DNA from: Firmicutes bacterium HGW-Firmicutes-1
GTDB taxonomy: Bacteria > Bacillota > Clostridia > Lachnospirales > Vallitaleaceae
Direction: 5' to 3'
DNA: 36,988 bases
Assembly: GCA_002841625.1 (NCBI GenBank)
Contig: PHAG01000018.1
Coordinates: 1 to 36,988 of the forward strand
The position numbers and the translations under genes were made by a program. The notes under the pieces are model-generated. The model made no database searches. It was not told the DNA's origin and saw only the letters and a list, made by a program, of their open reading frames with translations. This document shows, one piece after another, positions 20,802 to 28,859 of the stretch (position 1 is the stretch's first letter; each line of letters opens with the position of its first letter).

Positions 20802-22928
20802 ATGAACGCGAAAAAGATTATAAGTTTATTATTGTTGAGCGTTTTTATTATGGGAAACTTTTCAAATGTCATATTGGCTGGATCTACGCTGGTAGAGATT
20901 GAAGGTAGCAGATGGTATGTAGAGCATTCTGCTTATTCAGATACGGCTAGCCTGGTGTATTTTGAGCCTATTACTTCGTTGACTACGCTGGTTATTCCGA
21001 CTACAATAGTAGTAGACGATGAATATTTAACGGTTAATAGTGCAAGGGGTGATATCCATGATTTTAACAATATAACGAGGATAAAGAGCTACCTGCCTAT
21101 ACGTACGAATATGAAAGTAGCTGGCAGTACTTCTATTAAAGAAGCTTATTACTCCTTGCCAGATGCTTCTAGCTTTTCCTTTAAAGGATGTACATCCTTG
21201 AAAAAAGTTGAGCTCTTTGTGCCTAAAAGTTCCGAAGCATTAGAATTTGAGAATTTTACCGATTTGGATTACAGTTATAGAACAATAGGCATATCATCTT
21301 TTGAAGATTGCACATCTTTAGAAGAAGTTTATCTCCCTAGTGAATTAATGAAAATTAATGCTCAAGCCTTTAAAAATTGTACGAGCTTAAAGAAGATTAA
21401 CTTTCGTGATGGATTGGTTTCTATAGCTGGAGGGGCTTTTAATAACTGTGATTTATCATCTATTGTCATTCCTGCATCTGTTACTTCATTCGCTTCGGCG
21501 TTTAATTATAATGATAATCTGAATGATATTGCTGTTTTATCTGACGGTAATGACTTAGCAGTCAACAATTATTTATTGGGAAAGAAACACCCGGGGCAGG
21601 ATCCCTTTCATCTAAGTAATCGCACAAATGAAGGGCGTAAAATATATGCTTATCCTGGTGGTAAATTAGAAATGTTAGCTAATGTTTACGGCTATAATTT
21701 TATTCCTATTACGGGAGCTGGTGATTTACCATATGGTATATTTGGAAAAAGCATGTATTTAGCAGAATCAACAAATAATGATGGTAAGAATATAGAAGAA
21801 AAACAGGTAAAAGTAGATCATAATGGACAGATTAATTTGCCTGCCTTTGATAAGCTGCAAAAAGGTTTAAAAGATTTAAGCAGTGGTATTGGAGAAAAAA
21901 TTCTTGATATTCTAGTGTCATCTTTTAATAGTGAAGATGACTTGGATGATTCCATTAGTTCATGGGCAGAACAAGAAGTGTCTGAAGCCATTTTGCTAGG
22001 CGTGGTACCAGAAGAACTTCAAGATGACTATACGAAAGATATCACTCGAGGCGAGTTTGCAAAACTTATTTATCAAACCATACAGACCTTAACAGGCTTT
22101 TCAGATGATGAGATGGATGACTTTGCTGATTTTCCAAGCATTGATAATGAATTTTACTCAGAGTATACCGATTCTGCCGTCTCATTTGTATATGGCTGCG
22201 GAATCGTTAAAGGTTATGGAGATGGCTCCTTTAAACCAAATAATTCCATTACTAGACAAGAAGCAGCGGTGATGTTATGTAATATGGCAGATGTTTTGGG
22301 CTATGAAACTTCTTCACAAGCCGGAGTGTACTTTTCGGATACTAAAAATGAATGGGGGAAGAAATATATAGATAAAGTTTCTGCTTTGATCAGTCCATAC
22401 AGTAATGAAAGAGTAATGGGAGGAACAAAAACAAATACATTCAGTCCTCAATTTAAATATAGTCGCGAACAGGCTATTATGACGATATGGCGTATTACTG
22501 GCAGTATCGTAGGCCAAGAAACCGAATATAACTATGAGGAATCAATCATGAAGCCGGAAGTACCAGTCGAGGTGGTGCCTTCAGAGGAAACACCTGTAGA
22601 AATCCAAGTTGAGGATACTTATGATTATAGCTTTGCTGACGGTAGATGGAAAAGTCCTGATGGTTATGGGGAATTCACGATATCCCATGATGACAGCCCT
22701 GATTTTTTCTATTATCATTTTAACTATAAGTCGCCTTATCATGATTTAACTTATGTAGTGGATGGGGTTGCAGATCTAACATCTGACAGCAAGGCTAGTG
22801 ATCTGTCAGCTGGTATTAAATTTGTTCTTCTTGGGGATACCTCCATATTGATTACAACCGATTTTCTAGATGAGCTTTATACTGACTATGGTATGCCAGA
22901 TGGTACTTATAAATATGTAGGGAAATAA
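20802..22928 (+). CDS. Secreted BspA-type leucine-rich-repeat protein with SLH domains (708 aa)
   Basis: A cleavable signal peptide (KKIISLLLLSVFIMGNFSNV, with ILAG near 27-30) leads to BspA/LRR_5 repeats (SFKGCTSLKKVELFVP; ISSFEDCTSLEEVYLP; AFKNCTSLKKINFRDG; AFNNCDLSSIVIPASV), roughly residues 125-235. After a linker come about three SLH segments (ITRGEFAKLIYQTIQTLTGF; GIVKGYGDGSFKPNNSITRQ; VMGGTKTNTFSPQFKYSREQ), about residues 390-570, which anchor proteins to cell-wall polymers. A Pro/Glu/Val-rich spacer precedes a C-terminal domain of about 100 residues (DTYDYSFADGRWKSPDGYGE) that I do not recognise. The protein is a wall-bound surface protein, probably an adhesin or a structural or sensing element. 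The ATG follows AAAAAGGAGATAAAAGG. A terminator follows. Confidence 0.88.
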   Translation: MNAKKIISLLLLSVFIMGNFSNVILAGSTLVEIEGSRWYVEHSAYSDTASLVYFEPITSLTTLVIPTTIVVDDEYLTVNSARGDIHDFNNITRIKSYLPIRTNMKVAGSTSIKEAYYSLPDASSFSFKGCTSLKKVELFVPKSSEALEFENFTDLDYSYRTIGISSFEDCTSLEEVYLPSELMKINAQAFKNCTSLKKINFRDGLVSIAGGAFNNCDLSSIVIPASVTSFASAFNYNDNLNDIAVLSDGNDLAVNNYLLGKKHPGQDPFHLSNRTNEGRKIYAYPGGKLEMLANVYGYNFIPITGAGDLPYGIFGKSMYLAESTNNDGKNIEEKQVKVDHNGQINLPAFDKLQKGLKDLSSGIGEKILDILVSSFNSEDDLDDSISSWAEQEVSEAILLGVVPEELQDDYTKDITRGEFAKLIYQTIQTLTGFSDDEMDDFADFPSIDNEFYSEYTDSAVSFVYGCGIVKGYGDGSFKPNNSITRQEAAVMLCNMADVLGYETSSQAGVYFSDTKNEWGKKYIDKVSALISPYSNERVMGGTKTNTFSPQFKYSREQAIMTIWRITGSIVGQETEYNYEESIMKPEVPVEVVPSEETPVEIQVEDTYDYSFADGRWKSPDGYGEFTISHDDSPDFFYYHFNYKSPYHDLTYVVDGVADLTSDSKASDLSAGIKFVLLGDTSILITTDFLDELYTDYGMPDGTYKYVGK

Positions 22929-22958
22929 GGTCCAGCTTCAAATCCCCAGCTCTCTTCT

Positions 22959-22989
22959 AAAAGGTAGCCACAGTAAGTGGCTGCCTTTT
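22959..22989 (+). terminator. Terminator after the BspA/SLH gene
   Basis: AAAAGGTAGCCAC pairs with GTGGCTGCCTTTT (one G-T pair) around a 5-base loop; the 3' arm supplies the T run. Confidence 0.8.
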
Positions 22990-23014
22990 CCCTTACCCCC
23001 ACATAACAATAACT

Positions 23015-23059
23015 AATACAACGTTAGTATTGACAGAGATAATGATTTGTTGATAAACT
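23015..23059 (+). promoter_or_regulatory. Promoter of the sensor/response-regulator genes, with overlapping palindrome
   Basis: TTGACA (23030-23035) is a perfect -35; TAAACT (23054-23059) preceded by TGA gives an extended -10 with an 18-base spacer. AATAC-N7-GTATT (23015-23031) overlaps the -35 and could be a regulator site. Confidence 0.55.
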
Positions 23060-23104
23060 TATTTTGAAGGGTGTCAATTCTACTTGGAACAAAAGGTGAG
23101 GTTA

Positions 23105-24049
23105 ATGCGTATTCTTGAGAAAGATATCTTATTAAAAATATTGATTTTATTCATTCCTATGCTATGGCTACTGATAACAAATATCTATTTTTTTATCAGA
23201 AGAAAACATACATTTATTACATATGGGATGCACCTCGCAACCTTTTTTCTAGGCACCTATTTATTTAGCCTTCTAATGCAAGTCGCTATTTTAGAAATAT
23301 CAATTGAAAGTGTTTATAAAATAATTGGACAAATAGCCTTAATTTTGTGTTTCATCACTTTAGTGATCATTGTTATATATACTTTTAAAAAGGCTCGTAA
23401 ACCTATCTTTATTCCACCAGATTTGGAATCCGTCTTTATGGCTATTGAAGATTTAACAATAATATGCGATTATTATGGACATATAGTTAATGCAAATCAA
23501 GAAGAGGATTATAAAAAACTATTTGGAATAAACTGTCACACCCTTGAAGATATCAAACACTCACTTTTACAGTTAACACCTAATAGTAATCATAGTGAAA
23601 TTAAGCTTGGATTACAGATTACAAATGAGCTTCATCAATTTGAAATAAATATTCCAAGTACTAAAGCGTTTTTTCTGGTTATAAGGTCTCCAATTATAGT
23701 TTCTGGTGAGACAATGGGTACCGTAATTATATTTCATAACATTCAGTGGGAAAAGGAATTGACTGAGCAGATTAATCAGCAAAATCAAATTCTAGATAGC
23801 TCAAACAATAAACTTGTGGACTATGTAAATATAGCGAATGTACTTGAGACAGAAAAAGAGAGGCTAGAACATCTACAATTATTACAAACCGATTTAATTG
23901 GAAGAATTGAAAACGTGATAAAAAAAATTAGAGTTATTCAAGAAAAGCAACTAAATTTAGGCGATCAATCTATGTATGATATTGAATTACTTGCGCAAGA
24001 ACTTAGCAGCATCTTTAAAGCGATTCGGCTTTCCATAAATAAGATTTAG
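23105..24049 (+). CDS. Membrane PAS-type sensor resembling a histidine kinase without catalytic domain (314 aa)
   Basis: The ATG at 23105 follows AAAAGGTGAGG; the longer TTG-initiated frame starts inside the upstream DNA. Three hydrophobic segments occupy about residues 8-100 (LKILILFIPMLWLLITNIYF; ATFFLGTYLFSLLMQVAILE; IGQIALILCFITLVIIVIYT). A PAS-like domain follows (about 115-220: DLTIICDYYGHIVNANQEED; SPIIVSGETMGTVIIFHNIQ), then a coiled coil. Aligned with the histidine kinase at 24731-26449, its TDLIGR falls where that protein has HDILGH: the phospho-accepting His is Thr262, and the ATPase domain is absent. It cannot phosphorylate by itself. It may bind the kinase or the response regulator coded 19 bases downstream, with which it surely forms an operon. 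Confidence 0.75.
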   Translation: MRILEKDILLKILILFIPMLWLLITNIYFFIRRKHTFITYGMHLATFFLGTYLFSLLMQVAILEISIESVYKIIGQIALILCFITLVIIVIYTFKKARKPIFIPPDLESVFMAIEDLTIICDYYGHIVNANQEEDYKKLFGINCHTLEDIKHSLLQLTPNSNHSEIKLGLQITNELHQFEINIPSTKAFFLVIRSPIIVSGETMGTVIIFHNIQWEKELTEQINQQNQILDSSNNKLVDYVNIANVLETEKERLEHLQLLQTDLIGRIENVIKKIRVIQEKQLNLGDQSMYDIELLAQELSSIFKAIRLSINKI

Positions 24050-24068
24050 TATAAAAAGGGGACAATCC

Positions 24069-24716
24069 ATGATTAAAGTTTTAATTGCAGATGACCAAAC
24101 ACTATTTAGAACGATGTTGGAAACCGTATTAGCCTCTGATAACGAAATTGAAGTTATTGGTACGGCAGCAAATGGGATGGATGCAGTTCAATTGGCGTTA
24201 AAATATAAGCCAGATATTGTTTTGCTGGATATCCAGATGCCGCAAAAAAATGGAATAGAGGCACTCGGTGATATCAAAGAGAAGCTTCCAAAAAGCAAGA
24301 TCATTATGCTAACAACCTTTGAAAATGTAGAGAGCATTATAGCTTCTGCAAATGCGGGAGCAGACGGATATTTGCTTAAGAATATGAAACCAGATATCCT
24401 TATTATGGCTATAAAATGTGTTTATAATGGTATTGTGATGATTCATAAAGAATCATATGATATTATTTTTGCCTCTAAAAGCGGTGCGCATACAAAGAAT
24501 GAAGGACGTATTGAATTTGGTGATATTTCTTTTGATCGTACGGATATTAGGATTATGGCTCAGGTTGCGGATGGTAGAACAAATAAAGAAATTGCACAAA
24601 TACTCAATTATAGTGAGGGTACAATAAAAAATAGAATCTCTAATATTTTAAGTATAACAGGACTTTCGGATCGTACCCAGATTTCGGTCTTTGCACTAAA
24701 GAATAACATTATATAG
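24069..24716 (+). CDS. NarL/LuxR-type response regulator (215 aa)
   Basis: A receiver domain with the acidic pocket (DD in LIADDQTLFRTML), phospho-acceptor Asp54 (DIVLLDIQMP), Thr82 (IIMLTTF) and Lys104 (DGYLLKN) is followed by a LuxR-type helix-turn-helix (VADGRTNKEIAQILNYSEGT, IKNRISNILSITGLSDRTQI). All phosphorylation residues are present. It should bind DNA when phosphorylated by the convergent kinase gene, which ends only 14 bases away on the other strand. The ATG follows AAAAAGGGGACAATCC. It is in an operon with the kinase-less sensor. Its target genes are unknown; the surface and lipoprotein genes nearby are candidates. Confidence 0.93.
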   Translation: MIKVLIADDQTLFRTMLETVLASDNEIEVIGTAANGMDAVQLALKYKPDIVLLDIQMPQKNGIEALGDIKEKLPKSKIIMLTTFENVESIIASANAGADGYLLKNMKPDILIMAIKCVYNGIVMIHKESYDIIFASKSGAHTKNEGRIEFGDISFDRTDIRIMAQVADGRTNKEIAQILNYSEGTIKNRISNILSITGLSDRTQISVFALKNNII

Positions 24717-24730
24717 TGATTAGGCATAAG

Positions 24731-26449
24731 CTATTGTCTTTTTGGAATTTGAACATGGATATTGAAACCTTTTTTTCCATCTGAGCCAATATGTACGTTA
24801 CCCTTTAGTTGTAAGATTCTGTTTTCAATACCGTTTAATCCATAACTTTTCTGGATGGATGAACAACCTACGCCATCATCAATTGCAAAGACTTCAATAT
24901 AATCTGTTTTGTAGCGTAAGATAATATGTATTGTTGTCGCTTTTCCATGCTTAATAGAATTGGTAACAGCTTCTTGACAGAGTCTAAAGATTGCCTCTGT
25001 TTGTCTCGTATCTAATTCATAAGGTGTGCCATGAGATACAAAATCAACCTGGATATTACTATTTTGAAGAGATGAGATGGCCTTCATTAATGAAGTTTCT
25101 TTTAATTTAAAAGACTTACCACGAATAGAATTTTTAAGATCAGATAAGCTATTGATAAGTAGTTCTTTGCTTTGTTCAAGCCGTATCATAGTGGTAGCTG
25201 TATCTTGGTCTTTTATAATTAGATTAATGGTACCAATCACAACAATGAGGCTATGACCTAAAATATCATGAACATTTTGAGCAATATGTGTTTTTGTACG
25301 TGTGATGGCAAGTTCTCGAGTAGCAGATGCTAAAGCTTCAAGCTTTTGATTTGTAGCCGCAAGTTCACTGTTTTTTAGGTGAAGTTGCTCATTCAATAAG
25401 ATAGGAGCAGTAATATCTACAAAACAAAGTAACAAATGCTTGGAGGTCGTTTCTTTTTTCATCACTCGATAGCATGTATTATCTTGAAGTTTTAATACAT
25501 AAGAATCAATATCAAAACCTGAGCTCATAACAAAATTTTCAAACAACTCCTGATTATCAGACTTATGATATGGCATAGAATTCAAGATATCCTTTAGTTT
25601 GACATCCGTAGAACAAAGTATAAAATTTTTTTTGAAAACTTGGTTATAGGAATATAAATGTCCCTTTGGATTGATGAAAACTATGCCATGGGGCATGTTA
25701 TCGTATATATGTTGATAAGACACTGGAGAAATATCTAAAAACCGGTATTTGATTGCAGGAATCATAAATAATATAAGTGTAAGCGTTATGGAAATAGGTG
25801 TAATATCAAATATTGGAAAAGGAAAAATCCATTTAAGATCCGTAAATTTAAAAGACAGATAGTAAATGTTAATCATAATCGGGAGTAGGATAAGCATGGA
25901 AAAAAAGCGTCCTAGTTTTTTTTTATGTATAAAGCTTGGTTGATTGATAAAGTCTCTTGATAATAGTATAACACCTATAATGAGGTGTAAATATTGAAAA
26001 CCTTGTGTTGGAAGGAATAATGGGCCGAATCGATCTTTATAAAAATCATAATAGGAATAAAACAACATATGATATGGGTTTGTTAGGACAATCAAAAAGC
26101 TGATGGTAGAAGGTATTCCTAATAAAATAAGCGTCTTTGGTTGAGGTAATTTATTAGTTCGATAAAGGTTTGCAAAAACGATTAAAAAGAACCCTAAAAA
26201 CTGAACGCCGAAATATTGGGTAACAATAAAAAACCATCTCAACTGTTCGGTTGGAGAAACGGTTTTAAAAATTTTTGAAATCATCCATAATAAGATCATC
26301 GCTACAACAGATAAATAACTGAAAAGTAGGGGTGTTTTTTTCGCTTTGAAATAGATATAAGACGTAAAACTTATCAGTAGCAATACAGCAATAACATGAA
26401 ATTGAATGATCGTATATATCTCATAAGCTAGCTTGTCAGAAATTTCCAT
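24731..26449 (-). CDS. 7TM-PAS sensor histidine kinase, HisKA_3 type (572 aa)
   Basis: The start at 26449 is set by GGAGGTGAGCCC; an in-frame extension to 26542 has no ribosome site. About seven to eight hydrophobic segments fill residues 1-240, the histidine-kinase N-terminal 7TM type. A PAS segment (about 250-360, MPHGIVFINPKGHLYSYNQV) follows. The dimerisation helix holds the phospho-acceptor His394 in NVHDILGHSL, then N-box EAVTNSIKHG and G-box DDGVG (about 524-528), and a closing GLNGIENRILQLKG. This domain order and HisKA_3 motif pair with NarL-type regulators, and the one convergent to it is the obvious partner. No terminator is visible in the 14-base gap between the two stops. Confidence 0.9.
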   Translation of the reverse strand: MEISDKLAYEIYTIIQFHVIAVLLLISFTSYIYFKAKKTPLLFSYLSVVAMILLWMISKIFKTVSPTEQLRWFFIVTQYFGVQFLGFFLIVFANLYRTNKLPQPKTLILLGIPSTISFLIVLTNPYHMLFYSYYDFYKDRFGPLFLPTQGFQYLHLIIGVILLSRDFINQPSFIHKKKLGRFFSMLILLPIMINIYYLSFKFTDLKWIFPFPIFDITPISITLTLILFMIPAIKYRFLDISPVSYQHIYDNMPHGIVFINPKGHLYSYNQVFKKNFILCSTDVKLKDILNSMPYHKSDNQELFENFVMSSGFDIDSYVLKLQDNTCYRVMKKETTSKHLLLCFVDITAPILLNEQLHLKNSELAATNQKLEALASATRELAITRTKTHIAQNVHDILGHSLIVVIGTINLIIKDQDTATTMIRLEQSKELLINSLSDLKNSIRGKSFKLKETSLMKAISSLQNSNIQVDFVSHGTPYELDTRQTEAIFRLCQEAVTNSIKHGKATTIHIILRYKTDYIEVFAIDDGVGCSSIQKSYGLNGIENRILQLKGNVHIGSDGKKGFNIHVQIPKRQ

Positions 26450-26525
26450 GGGCTCACCTCCGTATAAATTATATTTTAACAAAGGATTCGTACATTTACA
26501 ATTTATACTTTCAGAAGTCATTTTT

Positions 26526-26542
26526 GTGACTTGCATGGTCAC
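26526..26542. promoter_or_regulatory. GTGAC-N7-GTCAC inverted repeat between the kinase and YegP genes
   Basis: GTGAC (26526-26530) and GTCAC (26538-26542) with a 7-base spacer, in the 213-base gap between two divergent genes. A TATAAT on the minus strand (reverse of ATTATA near 26577) could serve the kinase gene. This is a possible site for the response regulator; the evidence is only symmetry and place. Confidence 0.35.
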
Positions 26543-26662
26543 GAATAATGACTTTTTTATTAGCAGGTAAGGATATATTATACCCTAATGGCACTAGAGT
26601 AGACTAATTACATCTAGTAGAATAAAGAAAGAATTAAGAATTAAATAAGGGTGGTGAGAGAT

Positions 26663-27034
26663 ATGTTAAGAGGTGCATTTGAAATAAAAAGAAATGCTGT
26701 AGGCCAGTTCTACTTTGTTTTTAAAGATCCAAACAATGCAACTGTTGCAGTCTCACAAAGCTTTTTAGAGAGGTCTTACCTAGAAGTCTGTGTATCAAAA
26801 ATTCGAGATGAAGCAAAATTTGCGTCTATTAATGACTTGCAGCATCCTCATCACTTAAATCCTCTTTTCGATATTAGCTGTAATGAAAGTGGAGAATATA
26901 TTTTTATGATGATCAGCATTACCGGTGAAATTATAATGTATAGTGAAGGGTTTGACCAAAAAGAGCTGTGTATAGAAAAATTGGAAATATTTAAGAGGTA
27001 TGCCCAAGATGCAAGAATTGTTGACTTAACTTAA
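26663..27034 (+). CDS. YegP-like DUF1508 protein with two repeats (123 aa)
   Basis: The ATG at 26663 follows AAGGGTGGTGAGAG; the in-frame GTG at 26651 lies inside that site. The protein has two copies of the DUF1508/YegP unit: GAFEIKRNAVGQFYFVFKDP to SYLEVCVSKIRDEA, and ISCNESGEYIFMMISITGEI to KEESTKLEIFKRYA-like sequence (about 75-115). Each is a three-stranded sheet plus helix with F-x-I-x-x-x-x-x-G-x-Y-x-F. It has no signal peptide, so it is cytosolic. Its function is unknown in the family. It starts a same-strand run of four genes (gaps 35, 76 and 70 bases) that ends with the RCC1/SLH gene. Confidence 0.75.
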   Translation: MLRGAFEIKRNAVGQFYFVFKDPNNATVAVSQSFLERSYLEVCVSKIRDEAKFASINDLQHPHHLNPLFDISCNESGEYIFMMISITGEIIMYSEGFDQKELCIEKLEIFKRYAQDARIVDLT

Positions 27035-27069
27035 ATAACAATAATAGGGTTTGACTAAGGAGGTGAAAA

Positions 27070-27861
27070 ATGATTAGTAAAATATTTATTATATGGGGCT
27101 TGTATATATCAATCATAGCACTATCAACAGGATGCGTAAAAAGTAGTTTTACGACAAGTATTAAAGAAGATACTGAGGTTGCTAATACGACAGGTGCTAC
27201 TCAGTTAGAACAAGTTGTAGAGACAGAAGAAAACTTCAAACCATTGGCGGAGAAAGAAGATCTATCAACGGATAAGTGCACACCCTATCAATTTTTAAAC
27301 CTTATGACAGGCAATGCAGAAGCACTATCTTTCCATTATATAGTTTATACGAATGACAGGTATGAAGGAAAGAACGGTTCATTTTATAAAATGGGTGATA
27401 AATCTGTTGTTATTTTTCAAGCCGATAATATGAAGGGAGACGAATCAGGTATTAGAGAATTAGAAATGGAAGGGCATGTTCACTATATTATGGATGATTA
27501 TAAAATGATCAAAAGCTATCTTGCACCGGCAGAAGACTTTCTACTTTATGAAATGATGGATGCAACAAATAACACACCATCCACAGTTGTGTCAGAAGAG
27601 GACTACATTATTTATGAATATAGGCTACCTTTTGTGCAGGATGTGGAACAACAAATTATTTATCGATTTTTTATGAAGGAAAATAGTTTGAAGAAGATGG
27701 AGTACTCTATTAACAATCAAGCAACGACAACCTATGAATTTTCAGATTTTTTGCAGACAATTACGGATGAAAGAGTTTTTGATTATCCCACCGGCTATAA
27801 TGAAGAATGGTATGACTATATAAATACTGGTGAAAATATGCCGCCGTGGTGGGAATTGTGA
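27070..27861 (+). CDS. Lipoprotein of unknown function (263 aa)
   Basis: A lipoprotein signal (IFIIWGLYISIIALSTGC, Cys22) places it on the outer face of the membrane. The mature part starts with a Ser/Thr/Glu-rich linker, then a beta-rich domain (TPYQFLNLMTGNAEALSFHY; YRFFMKENSLKKMEYSINNQ) with alternating charged strands, as in LolA/LppX- or DUF4412-like folds; this comparison is loose. The ATG follows AAGGAGGTGAAAA. It lies 35 bases after the YegP gene and 76 bases before another lipoprotein gene. Confidence 0.75.
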   Translation: MISKIFIIWGLYISIIALSTGCVKSSFTTSIKEDTEVANTTGATQLEQVVETEENFKPLAEKEDLSTDKCTPYQFLNLMTGNAEALSFHYIVYTNDRYEGKNGSFYKMGDKSVVIFQADNMKGDESGIRELEMEGHVHYIMDDYKMIKSYLAPAEDFLLYEMMDATNNTPSTVVSEEDYIIYEYRLPFVQDVEQQIIYRFFMKENSLKKMEYSINNQATTTYEFSDFLQTITDERVFDYPTGYNEEWYDYINTGENMPPWWEL

Positions 27862-27937
27862 AATGTTAAGTTAAACAGAAAAACCTAATACATCGTACTA
27901 ATAATATTTAAATTTTATAATTCAAGAGGAGAACGAG

Positions 27938-28789
27938 ATGTTAAAAAGATTATTAATGATTTCTTTTATGGTAGTTTTAGCGGTAGGCGTGTTTACTGCT
28001 TGTGGGAAAAAGGAAAGTAGCACTATAGAAAATGAAAGTGTAGATGAAGTTCAAGGTGAAATTCAAGGTGAAATGGAAATGAGCCTAAGTGGAGAAATTC
28101 CCTCAGATCTTCCAAAAGGATTTCCGCAGGAAATACCCTTTTATGAAAATGCTAAAGTAATAGATGCTGATACATTTGGCGAGGATGGCTTTACGGTCGT
28201 TTATTCGGTTGATGCCGCGTACGATAATGTAGTTGGATTTTATATGAGTAGCATAGAAGAAATGGACGAATCTGGCATAGGAGAAGAAGAATCCTATTTT
28301 GAAGGAATGGATATTGATGATATACATATCAATGGACTTACGATTACAGATGCAGGTAATAACACACAGGTATTTATTACTATGCGCAAATATAAAACGC
28401 AATCAGGGGATGATTCTGAGGAAGAATATGTGGAAGAAGAAGATGAATCTATAGAAATAAGCTATGAAAATGCGGTAGAAGTACCACTCGATAACAAGTA
28501 TCCATCAGATGTCGTGCCAATCTATCCAGATGCTAAAATAATTGAGTGCTCCCTAGCGCCTAGCGGCAGTGGATTTGTGGATCTTGTATTACCCGCTTAT
28601 GCTTATCATTCAGCAGTAGAATTCTACAATAATGAACTAGGATTAAAAGCAAAAAATTTCACCTCGGATCTTATGGTTTCTGAGACCTTCGAAGGGGAAG
28701 TTAAGGGGTGGAAGATCGTTGTACGGGTTGCTCAGTTAAATACCGGAAATAACGATCCGGCGATATCGATTACTGTTAACAATAAATAA
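27938..28789 (+). CDS. Lipoprotein with an internal duplication (283 aa)
   Basis: The signal peptide MLKRLLMISFMVVLAVGVFT leads to the lipidated Cys22. The mature part has two related units: IPSDLPKGFPQEIPFYENAK, then VVYSVDAAYDNVVGFYMSSI (about 50-115), and YPSDVVPIYPDAKIIECSLA, then LVLPAYAYHSAVEFYNNELG (about 185-240). Each has the pattern P-x-D-x-x-x-x-P-x-Y-x-x-A-K-(V/I)-I followed by A-Y-x-x-(V/A)-V-x-F-Y. A Glu-rich spacer separates them. The fold resembles that of small periplasmic or surface domains with an F-Y helix; the function is unknown. The ATG follows AAGAGGAGAACGAG. It is in the same gene run as the neighbouring lipoprotein and the RCC1/SLH gene. Confidence 0.75.
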   Translation: MLKRLLMISFMVVLAVGVFTACGKKESSTIENESVDEVQGEIQGEMEMSLSGEIPSDLPKGFPQEIPFYENAKVIDADTFGEDGFTVVYSVDAAYDNVVGFYMSSIEEMDESGIGEEESYFEGMDIDDIHINGLTITDAGNNTQVFITMRKYKTQSGDDSEEEYVEEEDESIEISYENAVEVPLDNKYPSDVVPIYPDAKIIECSLAPSGSGFVDLVLPAYAYHSAVEFYNNELGLKAKNFTSDLMVSETFEGEVKGWKIVVRVAQLNTGNNDPAISITVNNK

Positions 28790-28859
28790 TTGGTAGGACT
28801 GAAAAAATGCCTTAATTGAAATACAACAATATATTTTTCATGAAAATGGAGGAAGTAGT

